A stretch of 64,000 bases of DNA from Pacificoceanicola sp049341065 (GTDB lineage: Bacteria > Pseudomonadota > Alphaproteobacteria > Rhodobacterales > Rhodobacteraceae), in assembly GCF_049341065.1 (NCBI RefSeq), contig NZ_JBMPIX010000004.1:62001-126000 (forward strand). Direction: 5' to 3'. The notes under the pieces are model-generated. The model was given only the letters and a program-made list of their open reading frames with translations. It did no database searches and had not been told where the DNA came from. Position numbers and translations under genes: made by a program. Below, piece after piece: positions 1 through 7,986 of this stretch. Each line of letters begins with the position of its first letter. The first letter of the stretch is position 1.

Positions 1-611
1 ATTCGCCGAAATCGCGCCCATCGACCTCAAGCCTCATGGCGCAGTACCGGCGCGAATGGATGGTCCAGTTCGTCAGCCGTCAGCCCCGGATCTTTGACAG
101 CCAGATCGTTGGCCAGTTGCGACAGGGAACCGCCTTTTTCGCATCGGGCAGCATGATCGCCATTGGGGGCGGCTTTGCCTTGCTGGGCAATACCGAACGG
201 CTGCGCGGCGTGGCGCAGGACCTGACGCAATCCGCCGATCCGCTCTTTGTGTGGGAAATCAAGCTGTTCCTGATGCTGGCTTTCGCCGCCAATGCCTTTC
301 TCAAGTTCGTCTGGTCGCATCGGCTGTTTGGCTATTGCGCCATTTTGATGGCCGCAGTGCCAAATGATGAAACCGATGCATTGGCCCTGCCCCGCGCCGC
401 CAAAGCAGGCGAGATCAACATTATCGCGGCCCGCAGCTATAACCGCGGGCTGCGGTCGGTCTACTTTGGCATTGCATCTGTTGCATGGCTTGCGGGCGCC
501 CCTGCGCTGATCGCGGCGGGGCTGTTTACGGCGGGCGTCATTTTGCGGCGCGAATTTGCCTCGCAGTCGCGGGCGGTTTTGCTGACCACAATCGACCGCA
601 CGGACACGTGA
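1..611 (+). CDS. DUF599 family membrane protein, 5' end missing
   Basis: The reading frame is open to the left edge of the window, so the beginning of this gene is missing; the first ATG inside (position 36) is probably an internal methionine, because DUF599 proteins usually carry an extra N-terminal membrane segment before the motif seen here (LMAQYRREWM). The visible part shows three to four hydrophobic stretches, around GSMIAIGGGFALL, FLMLAFAANAFLKFVW and a C-terminal helix near LAGAPALIAAGLFTAGVIL. The family is an integral inner-membrane protein of unknown function, common in Alphaproteobacteria. It ends 37 bases before the next gene on the same strand. The family call rests on recognising the pattern; no function is claimed. 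Confidence 0.75.
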   Translation, partial: SPKSRPSTSSLMAQYRREWMVQFVSRQPRIFDSQIVGQLRQGTAFFASGSMIAIGGGFALLGNTERLRGVAQDLTQSADPLFVWEIKLFLMLAFAANAFLKFVWSHRLFGYCAILMAAVPNDETDALALPRAAKAGEINIIAARSYNRGLRSVYFGIASVAWLAGAPALIAAGLFTAGVILRREFASQSRAVLLTTIDRTDT

Positions 612-647
612 CTTTGCGCGGCGCTTGGGCCTGATAGGTTGACGCGC

Positions 648-995
648 ATGAAATTTGCCATTGCCCTCACCCTGCTTGCCAACGCCGCCATCGCCGAGCC
701 ACCCAAGGTCATTAAGGTCACAACCCGTACGCAGGGCGACAGCCACAGCTTTTCCGTGACCCTACGCCATCCCGATACCGGATGGGATCACTACGCCGAC
801 GGCTGGCGGATCGAGACCGAGGACGGAGAGGTTCTTGGAACCCGCGTCCTTGTCCACCCGCACGAGACCGAACAGCCATTCACCCGTTCACTTGGCGGCA
901 TTGCCGTGCCAGAGGGCGCAACGCGGCTGTATGTCCGGGCGCGCTGTCTGCTGGATGGCTGGAACACGGAACGTACCCCCGTCACACTACCCTAG
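648..995 (+). CDS. Small exported protein of unknown function
   Basis: A 115-residue protein that begins with a typical Sec signal peptide (MKFAIALTLLANAAIAEP, cleavage likely after AIA). I chose the ATG at 648 over an in-frame TTG at 639 because the signal peptide starts there. The mature part (about 100 residues) has no membrane segment and one cysteine; it looks like a compact beta-rich periplasmic domain with phrases such as HPDTGWDHYADGW. I do not recognise a named family with certainty. Its last 9 bases overlap the end of the hydrolase on the other strand, a convergent overlap. Confidence 0.7.
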   Translation: MKFAIALTLLANAAIAEPPKVIKVTTRTQGDSHSFSVTLRHPDTGWDHYADGWRIETEDGEVLGTRVLVHPHETEQPFTRSLGGIAVPEGATRLYVRARCLLDGWNTERTPVTLP

Positions 996-1775
996 CAGCC
1001 TGGCCACCATGTCGCTGCCCGGATCGGCCAGCGCCTCAATGACATCGAAATGGTGCTTACCCGGCTCGACCACATGTCCACAGCCCCATGCCTTGGCCAA
1101 AGCCTCGGCCTGCTCCAGAAACGCCGGACGTTCGTCGGCCCCGACCCAGACGGTGACAGGCACCTCAGGCGCCGGATGCAAGGCCGGGCTTTCGGCCTGA
1201 GCCTCGTCTTCGTCGATCCTGAGGTCCGCGTTCATCGAGGTCCGCATCATCGGGCGCAGGTCCGCCACGGGTGAGATCGGCATGACATGGGCCAGACGGG
1301 CGCGCACATCATCGGGCAGCACTCCGGGTTCGGCCATGCGGGCCGCCAGATGCCCGCCGGCAGAATGCCCGGTCATCCGGATCGGCCCCGGGATCTCGTG
1401 GGCGACCACGGCGATCGCCTGTGCCACTTGCCGCGTGATGTCGGCAATTCGCACGCGCGGGCAAAGATCGTACGAGGGCAAGGCCACCGCCCAGCCGTGC
1501 TCTACCGCTCCTTCCGCCAGATGGGACCACAAAGACCGGTCGAATTTGAGCCAATAGCCGCCGTGGACAAAGACACAAAGACCCTTGGGAACGCCTTCGG
1601 GCAGGAACAAATCCAGCGCCTGCCGCGTTCCGTGTCCGTACATGACGCCCAACCGCGCTTTGCCGGTGACGGACAGGCGTTTGCGAAAGGCATCGGCCAG
1701 CGCCTCCCATTTGGGAGGAAACTCAGCCGCGTCAGGAATATAGGCGGCATTGGCATAGGCATCATCAAGTTCCAT
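987..1775 (-). CDS. Alpha/beta hydrolase, kynurenine formamidase-like
   Basis: A 262-residue soluble alpha/beta hydrolase. The oxyanion-hole motif HGGYW and the nucleophile elbow GHSAGG are both present, followed by a late Asp and a C-terminal His (KHHFDVI) that can complete a Ser-Asp-His triad. The HGGYW plus GHSAGG combination and the length fit the arylformamidase/carboxylesterase branch that hydrolyses N-formylkynurenine in tryptophan breakdown, but no other kynurenine-pathway gene is next to it, so the substrate is inference. The start is supported by AGAGGA a few bases upstream. It is divergent from gabD across an 86-base gap and convergent with the small exported protein. Confidence 0.8.
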   Translation of the reverse strand: MELDDAYANAAYIPDAAEFPPKWEALADAFRKRLSVTGKARLGVMYGHGTRQALDLFLPEGVPKGLCVFVHGGYWLKFDRSLWSHLAEGAVEHGWAVALPSYDLCPRVRIADITRQVAQAIAVVAHEIPGPIRMTGHSAGGHLAARMAEPGVLPDDVRARLAHVMPISPVADLRPMMRTSMNADLRIDEDEAQAESPALHPAPEVPVTVWVGADERPAFLEQAEALAKAWGCGHVVEPGKHHFDVIEALADPGSDMVARLLG

Positions 1776-1861
1776 AAAATTCCTCTAACTGGCCCTATAC
1801 TTTTACCTCACCAAATGTTCTGCCTTTTGCCAAGAGATTCAAACACATTCAGGAGGATCCG

Positions 1862-3337
1862 ATGCTTGATCAGTCCACAAATCTCAAAAGCCTGCTGAAG
1901 GATCCCAGCCTTCTCGAAACACGCTCCTATGTGAACGGCCAATGGGTCGAGGGCGACGGCACCTTCGATGTGACAAATCCCGCGCGCGGCGACGTCATCG
2001 CCGAGGTCGCCGATCTGTCACGCGCTCAGGTCGGGCAGGCTATTGACGCCGCCTATGTAGCGCAAAAGGACTGGGCCAAATGGACGGGCAAGGAACGCGC
2101 CGCCGTGATGCGCAAGTGGTTTGATCTGATGATGGAAAATCAGGACGATCTTGGCACCATAATGACCGCCGAGCAGGGCAAACCGCTGGCCGAAGCCAAG
2201 GGCGAAATCGCTTATGGCGCTTCTTTCGTCGAATTCTTTGGTGAAGAAGCCAAACGCATCTACGGCGAGACAATCCCCGGCCACCAGCGCGACAAACGCA
2301 TCACGGTGATGAAACAGCCCATCGGTGTCGCGGCTTCGATCACGCCTTGGAACTTCCCCAACGCCATGATCACCCGCAAGGCTGCGCCCGCACTGGCCGC
2401 TGGCTGCGCCTTTGTCGCGCGCCCTGCAGCAGAAACGCCTCTGTCGGCCATTGCCTTGGGTGTTCTGGCCGAACGTGCCGGCATCCCGGCGGGTGTGTTC
2501 AACGTTGTCTGCTCTTCGCGCTCCTCGGATATTGGCAAGGAATTCTGCGAGAACCCAAAGGTGCGCAAACTGACCTTTACCGGCTCGACTGAAGTGGGCC
2601 GCATCCTGCTGAAACAGGCGGCGGATCAGGTGATGAAGTGCTCGATGGAGCTGGGCGGCAACGCGCCTTTCATCGTGTTTGACGACGCCGATCTGGATGC
2701 TGCCGTCGAAGGCGCGATCCTGTGCAAGTTCCGCAACAACGGCCAGACCTGCGTCTGCGCCAACCGCATCTATGTGCAGGCCGGGGTCTATGACGCCTTT
2801 GCCGAGAAGCTGAAGGCACGCGTTGAGAAAATGAAGGTCGGTGATGGCCTTGAAGAGGGCACGGATCTTGGTCCGCTGATCAATTCCGACGCCATCACAA
2901 AAGTGCAGGAACATGTGGCGGATGCCACCGCCAAAGGCGCAAAGGTGATCCTTGGCGGCGGCGAGCCCATTCAGGGGCCGGGCTATTTCCTGCCCCCGAC
3001 CGTCGTCACCGGCGCAACGCAGGACATGGCCTTTTCAAAGGACGAAACCTTTGGCCCGCTGGCACCGCTGTTCAAGTTCGAAAACGAGGATGACGTGATT
3101 GCCATGGCGAACGACACGATCTTTGGCCTTGCCTCGTATTTCTACGCCAAGGACCTGTCCCGTGTGTACAAGGTCGCCGAGGCACTGGAATACGGCATCG
3201 TCGGGGTCAACACCGGCATCATCTCGACCGAGGTGGCGCCCTTTGGCGGGGTCAAGCAATCCGGCCTTGGCCGCGAAGGCAGCCATCACGGCATCGAGGA
3301 TTACCTCGAGATGAAATACGTCTGCATGAGTGTCTGA
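1862..3337 (+). CDS. gabD: NAD(P)-dependent succinate-semialdehyde dehydrogenase
   Basis: A full-length (491 residues) aldehyde dehydrogenase that oxidises succinate semialdehyde to succinate, the last step of 4-aminobutyrate degradation feeding the TCA cycle. Visible family marks are the cofactor motif FTGSTEVG, the catalytic Glu in MELGGNAPFIVF, the catalytic Cys in NNGQTCVCANR and the C-terminal FGGVKQSGLGREG. The tandem Cys-Val-Cys around the active site and the PWNFP motif are typical of GabD rather than betaine aldehyde dehydrogenase. A strong AGGAGG lies just upstream of the ATG. No GABA aminotransferase is adjacent. The next gene begins 2 bases after the stop, so they are probably co-transcribed. 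Confidence 0.93.
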   Translation: MLDQSTNLKSLLKDPSLLETRSYVNGQWVEGDGTFDVTNPARGDVIAEVADLSRAQVGQAIDAAYVAQKDWAKWTGKERAAVMRKWFDLMMENQDDLGTIMTAEQGKPLAEAKGEIAYGASFVEFFGEEAKRIYGETIPGHQRDKRITVMKQPIGVAASITPWNFPNAMITRKAAPALAAGCAFVARPAAETPLSAIALGVLAERAGIPAGVFNVVCSSRSSDIGKEFCENPKVRKLTFTGSTEVGRILLKQAADQVMKCSMELGGNAPFIVFDDADLDAAVEGAILCKFRNNGQTCVCANRIYVQAGVYDAFAEKLKARVEKMKVGDGLEEGTDLGPLINSDAITKVQEHVADATAKGAKVILGGGEPIQGPGYFLPPTVVTGATQDMAFSKDETFGPLAPLFKFENEDDVIAMANDTIFGLASYFYAKDLSRVYKVAEALEYGIVGVNTGIISTEVAPFGGVKQSGLGREGSHHGIEDYLEMKYVCMSV

Positions 3338-3339
3338 CC

Positions 3340-4269
3340 ATGGGCGGGTCTGAGCCGCGGATTGCGCGGCTCTACCTCTATCCTGATCTGCGCCGCCGCG
3401 TCGAAGAGGGGCGGCGCGGGTTCCTGACCACACTCTGCGGCGTGCTGCGCGACAACGGGTTTGACGTCCGGATATGCGGCGATGATCCCGATGAACTGGC
3501 AAAGGCACGCGACCGGTCGGGATATTCGATCGTTCGGATGATCGATCCACCATCACCGCGCGGCGTGACCTTTCGCCGAACCTATTTTGCGCCTTTCTGG
3601 CATATCGAAGGCAGCGCCGCGCGCTGGGATTGGCCTGTGGCCAAGGCCAGCTTTGATCCGGCAGATGTGAAACCGCACAAGGCCGAAAGGTTCATGACCA
3701 ACATGCGGGCCCGCCACTTTCCCGGCGCAACGACATCCCGCGATGGGTTGGTCCTGATCCCGCTGCAAGGGCGCCTGCTGGAAAAGCGCAGTTTTCAAAC
3801 CTGTACCCCGCTGCAAATGGTTCAGGCGGTTCTTGAGCATGACAAGACTCACCGCATCCACGCGACGCTGCACCCAAGCGAAACCTATTCCCCGCAAGAG
3901 ATTGCCGCGCTTGAAGACCTCTCCCATCGCTTCCCCCGCCTGAGCTATGGCAAAGGTGAAACAGACCGGTTTCTTCCGGTCTGCGACTATGTCGTCACGA
4001 TGAATTCCTCGGTGGCTCTGGCGGGATATTTCCTTGAAAAACCTGCCGCATTGTTTGGCCGCATCGATTTCCACCACATCGCCGCGAAGGCGCATGACCT
4101 TGGCGCTGAAGCGACCCTTGGCGCCGTCCCCGACCTGCGACCCGACTATGCCGCCTATCTCTGGTGGTTTCTGCGTGATATGGCCATTGATGATAGTCGC
4201 CCCGATGCCGAAACGCGCATCGTGCAGGCGCTGGTTCGCGCCGGATGGCCCATGAAAGGTGCGTCATGA
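3340..4269 (+). CDS. KpsS/KpsC-like capsule-synthesis family protein (putative)
   Basis: A 309-residue soluble protein without signal peptide. The C-terminal half contains HATLHPSETYS followed about 50 residues later by VVTMNSSVALAGYFLEKPAALFGR; this resembles the HPxE and TxNSxxxxEA...KPxxxxG signature of Capsule_synth (PF05159) enzymes, the beta-Kdo transferases that build the lipid linker of capsules. At 309 residues it is shorter than KpsC and lacks partners (no KpsDEMT nearby), so a role in capsule linker synthesis is only a possibility. It follows gabD by 2 bases and overlaps the next small gene by 4, so the three look like one transcript even though their functions do not obviously match. 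Confidence 0.5.
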   Translation: MGGSEPRIARLYLYPDLRRRVEEGRRGFLTTLCGVLRDNGFDVRICGDDPDELAKARDRSGYSIVRMIDPPSPRGVTFRRTYFAPFWHIEGSAARWDWPVAKASFDPADVKPHKAERFMTNMRARHFPGATTSRDGLVLIPLQGRLLEKRSFQTCTPLQMVQAVLEHDKTHRIHATLHPSETYSPQEIAALEDLSHRFPRLSYGKGETDRFLPVCDYVVTMNSSVALAGYFLEKPAALFGRIDFHHIAAKAHDLGAEATLGAVPDLRPDYAAYLWWFLRDMAIDDSRPDAETRIVQALVRAGWPMKGAS

Positions 4270-4628
4270 CCGATCTTCTGACACCGGAACCGCGACCTTT
4301 GCCAAGCCTGCTGGAGGATTGGGCCGCCGCGGCACGCAGCGGAGCAGGCTCGCCCTGGCTGAGCGCGGCTCAGGCCGAGGCGCTGGCCCGGTATGCGCTT
4401 GCACAAGGAGAAGGCGTTCACTTGATGGAGGCCGCCGCCTATACCCTGCACGAACCGCCGCGCGATATCGGATGGGAAATTCTTGGCGCGGATCCGCAGG
4501 GCGAAAACTGGGACGACCATCGGGACCCCGCGCGCGCCTTCGCCCTGCTGCGCCAAAAGCTGACGATGGCGCGCCGCAATGGCGCGCGACTGCAGTACAA
4601 GCTGTGGCTCAGAACGGCCGGGACTTGA
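4266..4628 (+). CDS. Conserved hypothetical protein
   Basis: A 120-residue protein with no signal peptide or membrane segment. I placed the start at the ATG that overlaps the preceding stop (ATGA), not at the earlier in-frame ATG at 4245, because the 4-base overlap is the usual coupling in this genome. The sequence is helical and rich in Ala, Leu and Arg, with an acidic middle (GENWDDHRDPARAF). I do not recognise a family. Its position behind the KpsS-like gene suggests a shared role, nothing more. Confidence 0.6.
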   Translation: MTDLLTPEPRPLPSLLEDWAAAARSGAGSPWLSAAQAEALARYALAQGEGVHLMEAAAYTLHEPPRDIGWEILGADPQGENWDDHRDPARAFALLRQKLTMARRNGARLQYKLWLRTAGT

Positions 4629-4699
4629 CCTTTTGGACCCGTTTTCCCGAATAGAAAAACGTGTCATGACATTGGCGAACACAACCGGGAGACCCAAAC

Positions 4700-5803
4700 A
4701 TGAGTGATGCACCCAGACCGCCGTTCCGCGCCGACCACGTTGGTAGCCTGTTGCGCCCGAAGGCCGTTGCCGAAGCGCGCGCCGCTGGCCTGAAAGGCGA
4801 CGCCCTGCGCGAAGTCGAAGACCGCGAAATTCCGCGTCTGATCAAGATGCAGGAAGACGCCGGGATCAAGGCGATCACCGATGGCGAAGCGCGCCGCGCA
4901 TTCTGGCACTACGATTTCATGGACATGCTGACCGGCCTCGATATCGAAGAGGACGAGGGCGAAGGTTTCAACTTCAAGGGCGTCAAATCCCCCGGCGTCT
5001 TTCCCGCAATCAACGGTCCGCTGGATTTCCCGGACGATCACCCGATGCTGGAGCACTTCAAATTCGTCGCGCAGCACACCACTCAATGCCCGAAAATCTC
5101 GGTTCCCGGCCCATCGGCTGTGCATTTTCGTCTGAACCCGGACCGCATCCGCTATGAGCCCTACCGCGATATCGAAGTGCTGTTTGATGCGATCACCAAG
5201 ACCTATCAAAAGACCGTCGCCAAGTTTTACGAAGCGGGTTGCCGCTATCTGCAACTGGACGACATCTTTTTCGCCTACCTTTGCGATCCCAAGCACCGCG
5301 CCGAAAAGGCCGAGGCGGGCCTGGACCCCGATTGGCTGATCAGCAAATACGCCGACATGATGCGCAACGCCATCAAGGACCGCCCGGAGGATATGACCAT
5401 CGGGATGCACATGTGCCGCGGCAACTTTCGCAATGCACACGCTGCCGAAGGGGCCTATGACCAAGCCGCCGAGGCGATCTTTTCCACCGGTGTCGATATC
5501 TTCTTTATGGAGTATGACACCGAGCGCGCAGGCGGCCTTGAGCCACTGAAGCTGCTGCCGAAAGGCAAACAGCGCATCATGCCGGGCTTTATCACCACCA
5601 AATCCGCCGAACTGGAAAGCATGGACTGGCTCAAGTCCAAGTTCGACGAGGCGTCCAAATACGTCGACATGGATCAGCTGGGCATCGCCCCGCAATGCGG
5701 CTTTGCCTCGACCGAACATGGCAACGCCCTGAGCGAGGACGACCAGCGCCGCAAACTGGAACTGGTCGTGCGCTGCGCCGAGGAGCTTTGGGGCGGCGTA
5801 TGA
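4700..5803 (+). CDS. MetE-like cobalamin-independent methionine synthase family protein (single-domain)
   Basis: A 367-residue protein that corresponds to the C-terminal catalytic half of MetE; family members of this size (YxjG/YxjH-like) lack the N-terminal domain of the approximately 750-residue enzyme. The zinc-ligand elements are visible: His and Cys in IGMHMCRGN, a Glu in FFMEYD and the last Cys in PQCGFASTEHGN. The N-terminal FRADHVGSLLRP is also characteristic. It should transfer a methyl group to homocysteine or a related thiol; without the N-terminal folate-binding half the methyl donor is uncertain. It stands alone, with a 71-base leader that is too short for the larger known SAM-type riboswitches, and ends 10 bases from a convergent gene. 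Confidence 0.85.
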   Translation: MSDAPRPPFRADHVGSLLRPKAVAEARAAGLKGDALREVEDREIPRLIKMQEDAGIKAITDGEARRAFWHYDFMDMLTGLDIEEDEGEGFNFKGVKSPGVFPAINGPLDFPDDHPMLEHFKFVAQHTTQCPKISVPGPSAVHFRLNPDRIRYEPYRDIEVLFDAITKTYQKTVAKFYEAGCRYLQLDDIFFAYLCDPKHRAEKAEAGLDPDWLISKYADMMRNAIKDRPEDMTIGMHMCRGNFRNAHAAEGAYDQAAEAIFSTGVDIFFMEYDTERAGGLEPLKLLPKGKQRIMPGFITTKSAELESMDWLKSKFDEASKYVDMDQLGIAPQCGFASTEHGNALSEDDQRRKLELVVRCAEELWGGV

Positions 5804-5813
5804 CCCGCCCCGA

Positions 5814-6317
5814 CTACGACTGGTCCGCCCACCGGTGCAAAACGACGTCAAAACCTTCGTCGGCGGTGGGCGGGACAAAATGTTTGGACAGCTGCGCAAA
5901 CTGGTCTTCGCTCAGCGCGAAGGGATGGTCGCCACTGGCGTTTCGAGCACGCAGTCTTTCCAGACAAACATGATCCGGCACATCGAGGACGTGCAACCTA
6001 TGCGCGGCCTTCGTTCTGTGCAGAATGTCCCGCATCCACGCCCGCTGCGCGACGGTATTGCCCGGGAAATCCAGCACGACGGACATCCCCGCGCCCAGCA
6101 GGTTGGCCACATGCGGACCCATCACCTTTTGCAGCCGGGACGCGTTGCGCACATAGTCGGCGATCGAGCCCATCTGGTCGGCGTACAGAACCGAAAGCCA
6201 GTCATCCTCGGCGATGACGACAGTGTTTGGTTGCGCGCCCAACTGGGCGGTCAACGTGGATTTACCAGAGGCAGCTTTCCCGCACACAAGGTGCAGGGTT
6301 GGTTGTTGTTGAGACAT
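5814..6317 (-). CDS. P-loop ATP-binding protein, AAA-type kinase-like
   Basis: A 167-residue protein with a clear Walker A motif near its N-terminus (CGKAASGKST) and an Asp pair (AEDDWL) at the usual position for zeta-toxin or shikimate-kinase-like P-loop kinases, followed by VVLDFPGN and a lid-like Arg-rich region (LERLRARN). This build is typical of small 'AAA' proteins that phosphorylate an unknown small molecule. I chose the inner ATG (MSQQQPT) because the 11 codons in front of it have no family character. No antitoxin-like partner is next to it, which speaks against a toxin-antitoxin pair. Confidence 0.75.
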   Translation of the reverse strand: MSQQQPTLHLVCGKAASGKSTLTAQLGAQPNTVVIAEDDWLSVLYADQMGSIADYVRNASRLQKVMGPHVANLLGAGMSVVLDFPGNTVAQRAWMRDILHRTKAAHRLHVLDVPDHVCLERLRARNASGDHPFALSEDQFAQLSKHFVPPTADEGFDVVLHRWADQS

Positions 6318-6659
6318 GAGAATACCGAAATTGGCGCGGACTGCGCGCATGTAAGTTCAAATTGGATGCAGGATACCCGGCCCGGCGTATCAGGCCGGGA
6401 TGGTAATTCGGTTGCTCTGGCAAACGACCAGGTTTCGAGTACGGGTTCTCATGCGCCATAAATTACAAGAAAAGTGGTGTCTGGTGCAACGTCCCGCTTG
6501 CGAAGAGGCTTGCCAAACCACGCGGCCCAGCGCATCTTCGCGCCAAGGGCAGACGATGGCGTCGTCTTTTTCAAAGCCCTGATCCGTCCTGAACGCCGGG
6601 ACCTTGCTTTGCCAATGCGGTGGGGGAAGGTTCCCCTTCGCGCTTCTCAGGAGGGTTTC
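6318..6659. other. Gene-free divergent region upstream of creatinase
   Basis: This is the longest stretch without a gene in the left half, between the divergent P-loop protein and the creatinase. It contains a GC-rich hairpin with 7-base arms (CCCGGCC at 6376-6382, GGCCGGG at 6393-6399, loop of 10) not followed by a T run, and a tight dyad GGGGAA-GG-TTCCCC at 6623-6636 just upstream of the creatinase ribosome-binding site (AGGAGGG at 6649-6655). The dyad sits where a repressor or an initiation-blocking RNA fold could act. I see no match to a riboswitch class that I know, and no convincing -35/-10 pair. Confidence 0.4.
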
Positions 6660-7862
6660 ATGGAACGTCCCCAACAGTACCGTTTTCATCAGGGCGAAAA
6701 GGTTTTGCCCTTTGCGTCCGAGGAATATGACGCGCGCCTTGCCGGGCTACGCGAACGGATGGACGCGGCCGGTGTGCAGGCCTGCGTTTTCACCTCGATG
6801 CACAACATCGCCTATTACTCGGGCTTTTTGTATTGTTCCTTCGGGCGGCCCTATGGCCTTGTGGTCACCGATACCGAAAGCGTCACGATCAGCGCCGGCA
6901 TCGACGCGGCGCAACCTTGGCGGCGCAGCCACGGCGACAACATCACCTACACTGATTGGCAGCGGAACAACTATTGGCGCGCGATTGAATCCGTGATCGG
7001 CACCGGCAAGGCCATCGGTTTCGAAGGTGACCACCTTACGCTGGCTCAGCGCGACCTTCTGGAAGATTTCCTGAAGCCGTCGGTTACACTCGACATCGCC
7101 CCCGCCACCATGCGCCAGCGGATGCACAAATCCGAGGCCGAGATTGCCCTGATCCGCCACGGCGCGCAGGTTGCCGACGTGGGTGGCTATGCCATCAAAG
7201 ACGCCATCAAGGCAGGCGTGCGCGAGATTGACGTTGCCATGGCGGGCCGCGACGCGATGGAACTTGAGATCGCCAAACGCTTTCCCGATGCGGAATACCG
7301 CGACACATGGGTCTGGTTCCAGTCCGGCATCAACACCGATGGCGCCCATAACCCGGTCACCGCGCGCGCCTTGCAGCGCGGCGATATCCTGTCGCTGAAC
7401 ACCTTCCCGATGATCTCGGGCTATTACACCGCACTCGAACGCACCCTGTTTGTCGAAGAGGTCGATCCGGCATCGCTGAAGATCTGGGAGGCGAACGTCG
7501 CCGCGCACGAATACGGCATGGCCCTGCTGAAACCCGGCGCCTCCTGCGCCGAGGTAACGAACAAGATCAACGCATTCTTTGCAGAACGCGACCTGCTGCA
7601 ATACCGCACCTTTGGCTACGGCCATTCCTTCGGTGTGCTGTCGCACTACTACGGGCGCGAGGCCGGGCTGGAGCTGCGCGAAGATATCGACACGGTGCTG
7701 GAACCGGGCATGGTCATCAGCATGGAACCGATGCTGACCATTCCCGAGGGCACCCCCGGCGCGGGCGGCTACCGCGAGCATGACATCCTTGTCATCACCG
7801 AAGACGGCAATGACAACATCACAGGCTATCCCTACGGGCCAGAGTTCAACGTGGTCAGCTAA
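6660..7862 (+). CDS. Creatinase (creatine amidinohydrolase)
   Basis: Hydrolyses creatine to sarcosine and urea in the cytoplasm. The 400-residue length and many blocks shared with the crystallised Pseudomonas enzyme (about 403 residues) identify it within the Xaa-Pro-peptidase-like pita-bread family: FLYCSFGRPY, YTDWQRNNY, FQSGINTDGAHNP, YGHSFGVLSHYYGREAG and the C-terminal PYGPE. The catalytic His lies at residue 230 (NTDGAH), matching His232 of the Pseudomonas protein, and the metal ligands of true aminopeptidases are not conserved as a set. The frame is open further upstream, but the ATG at 6660 has an AGGAGGG 5 bases before it and gives the family's length. No creatininase, sarcosine oxidase or urease gene is adjacent. 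Confidence 0.93.
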   Translation: MERPQQYRFHQGEKVLPFASEEYDARLAGLRERMDAAGVQACVFTSMHNIAYYSGFLYCSFGRPYGLVVTDTESVTISAGIDAAQPWRRSHGDNITYTDWQRNNYWRAIESVIGTGKAIGFEGDHLTLAQRDLLEDFLKPSVTLDIAPATMRQRMHKSEAEIALIRHGAQVADVGGYAIKDAIKAGVREIDVAMAGRDAMELEIAKRFPDAEYRDTWVWFQSGINTDGAHNPVTARALQRGDILSLNTFPMISGYYTALERTLFVEEVDPASLKIWEANVAAHEYGMALLKPGASCAEVTNKINAFFAERDLLQYRTFGYGHSFGVLSHYYGREAGLELREDIDTVLEPGMVISMEPMLTIPEGTPGAGGYREHDILVITEDGNDNITGYPYGPEFNVVS

Positions 7863-7869
7863 ACTCCAC

Positions 7870-7895
7870 AGCGCCCCGCTTCACATCGGGGCGCT
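7870..7895 (+). terminator. Hairpin terminator behind creatinase
   Basis: A perfect 9-base-pair GC-rich stem (AGCGCCCCG / CGGGGCGCT) with an 8-base loop starts 7 bases after the creatinase stop and is followed by ACATTTTC. The short T run makes it a moderate intrinsic terminator. Confidence 0.7.
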
Positions 7896-7986
7896 ACATT
7901 TTCGTCCGGACCACCCCTTTATTGGATGTTCTCTTTGCGGACAAAACGCCTTTTCGCGGCGGCTGCGCCAATGACTGCTTTGGGTG

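Noticed and set aside
4629..4699. Riboswitch upstream of the MetE-like gene
   Set aside because: The leader is only 71 bases and I found no conserved SAM- or SAH-riboswitch core in it.
5814..6317. Zeta-type toxin of a toxin-antitoxin pair
   Set aside because: The P-loop fits, but no small antitoxin-like gene lies next to it.
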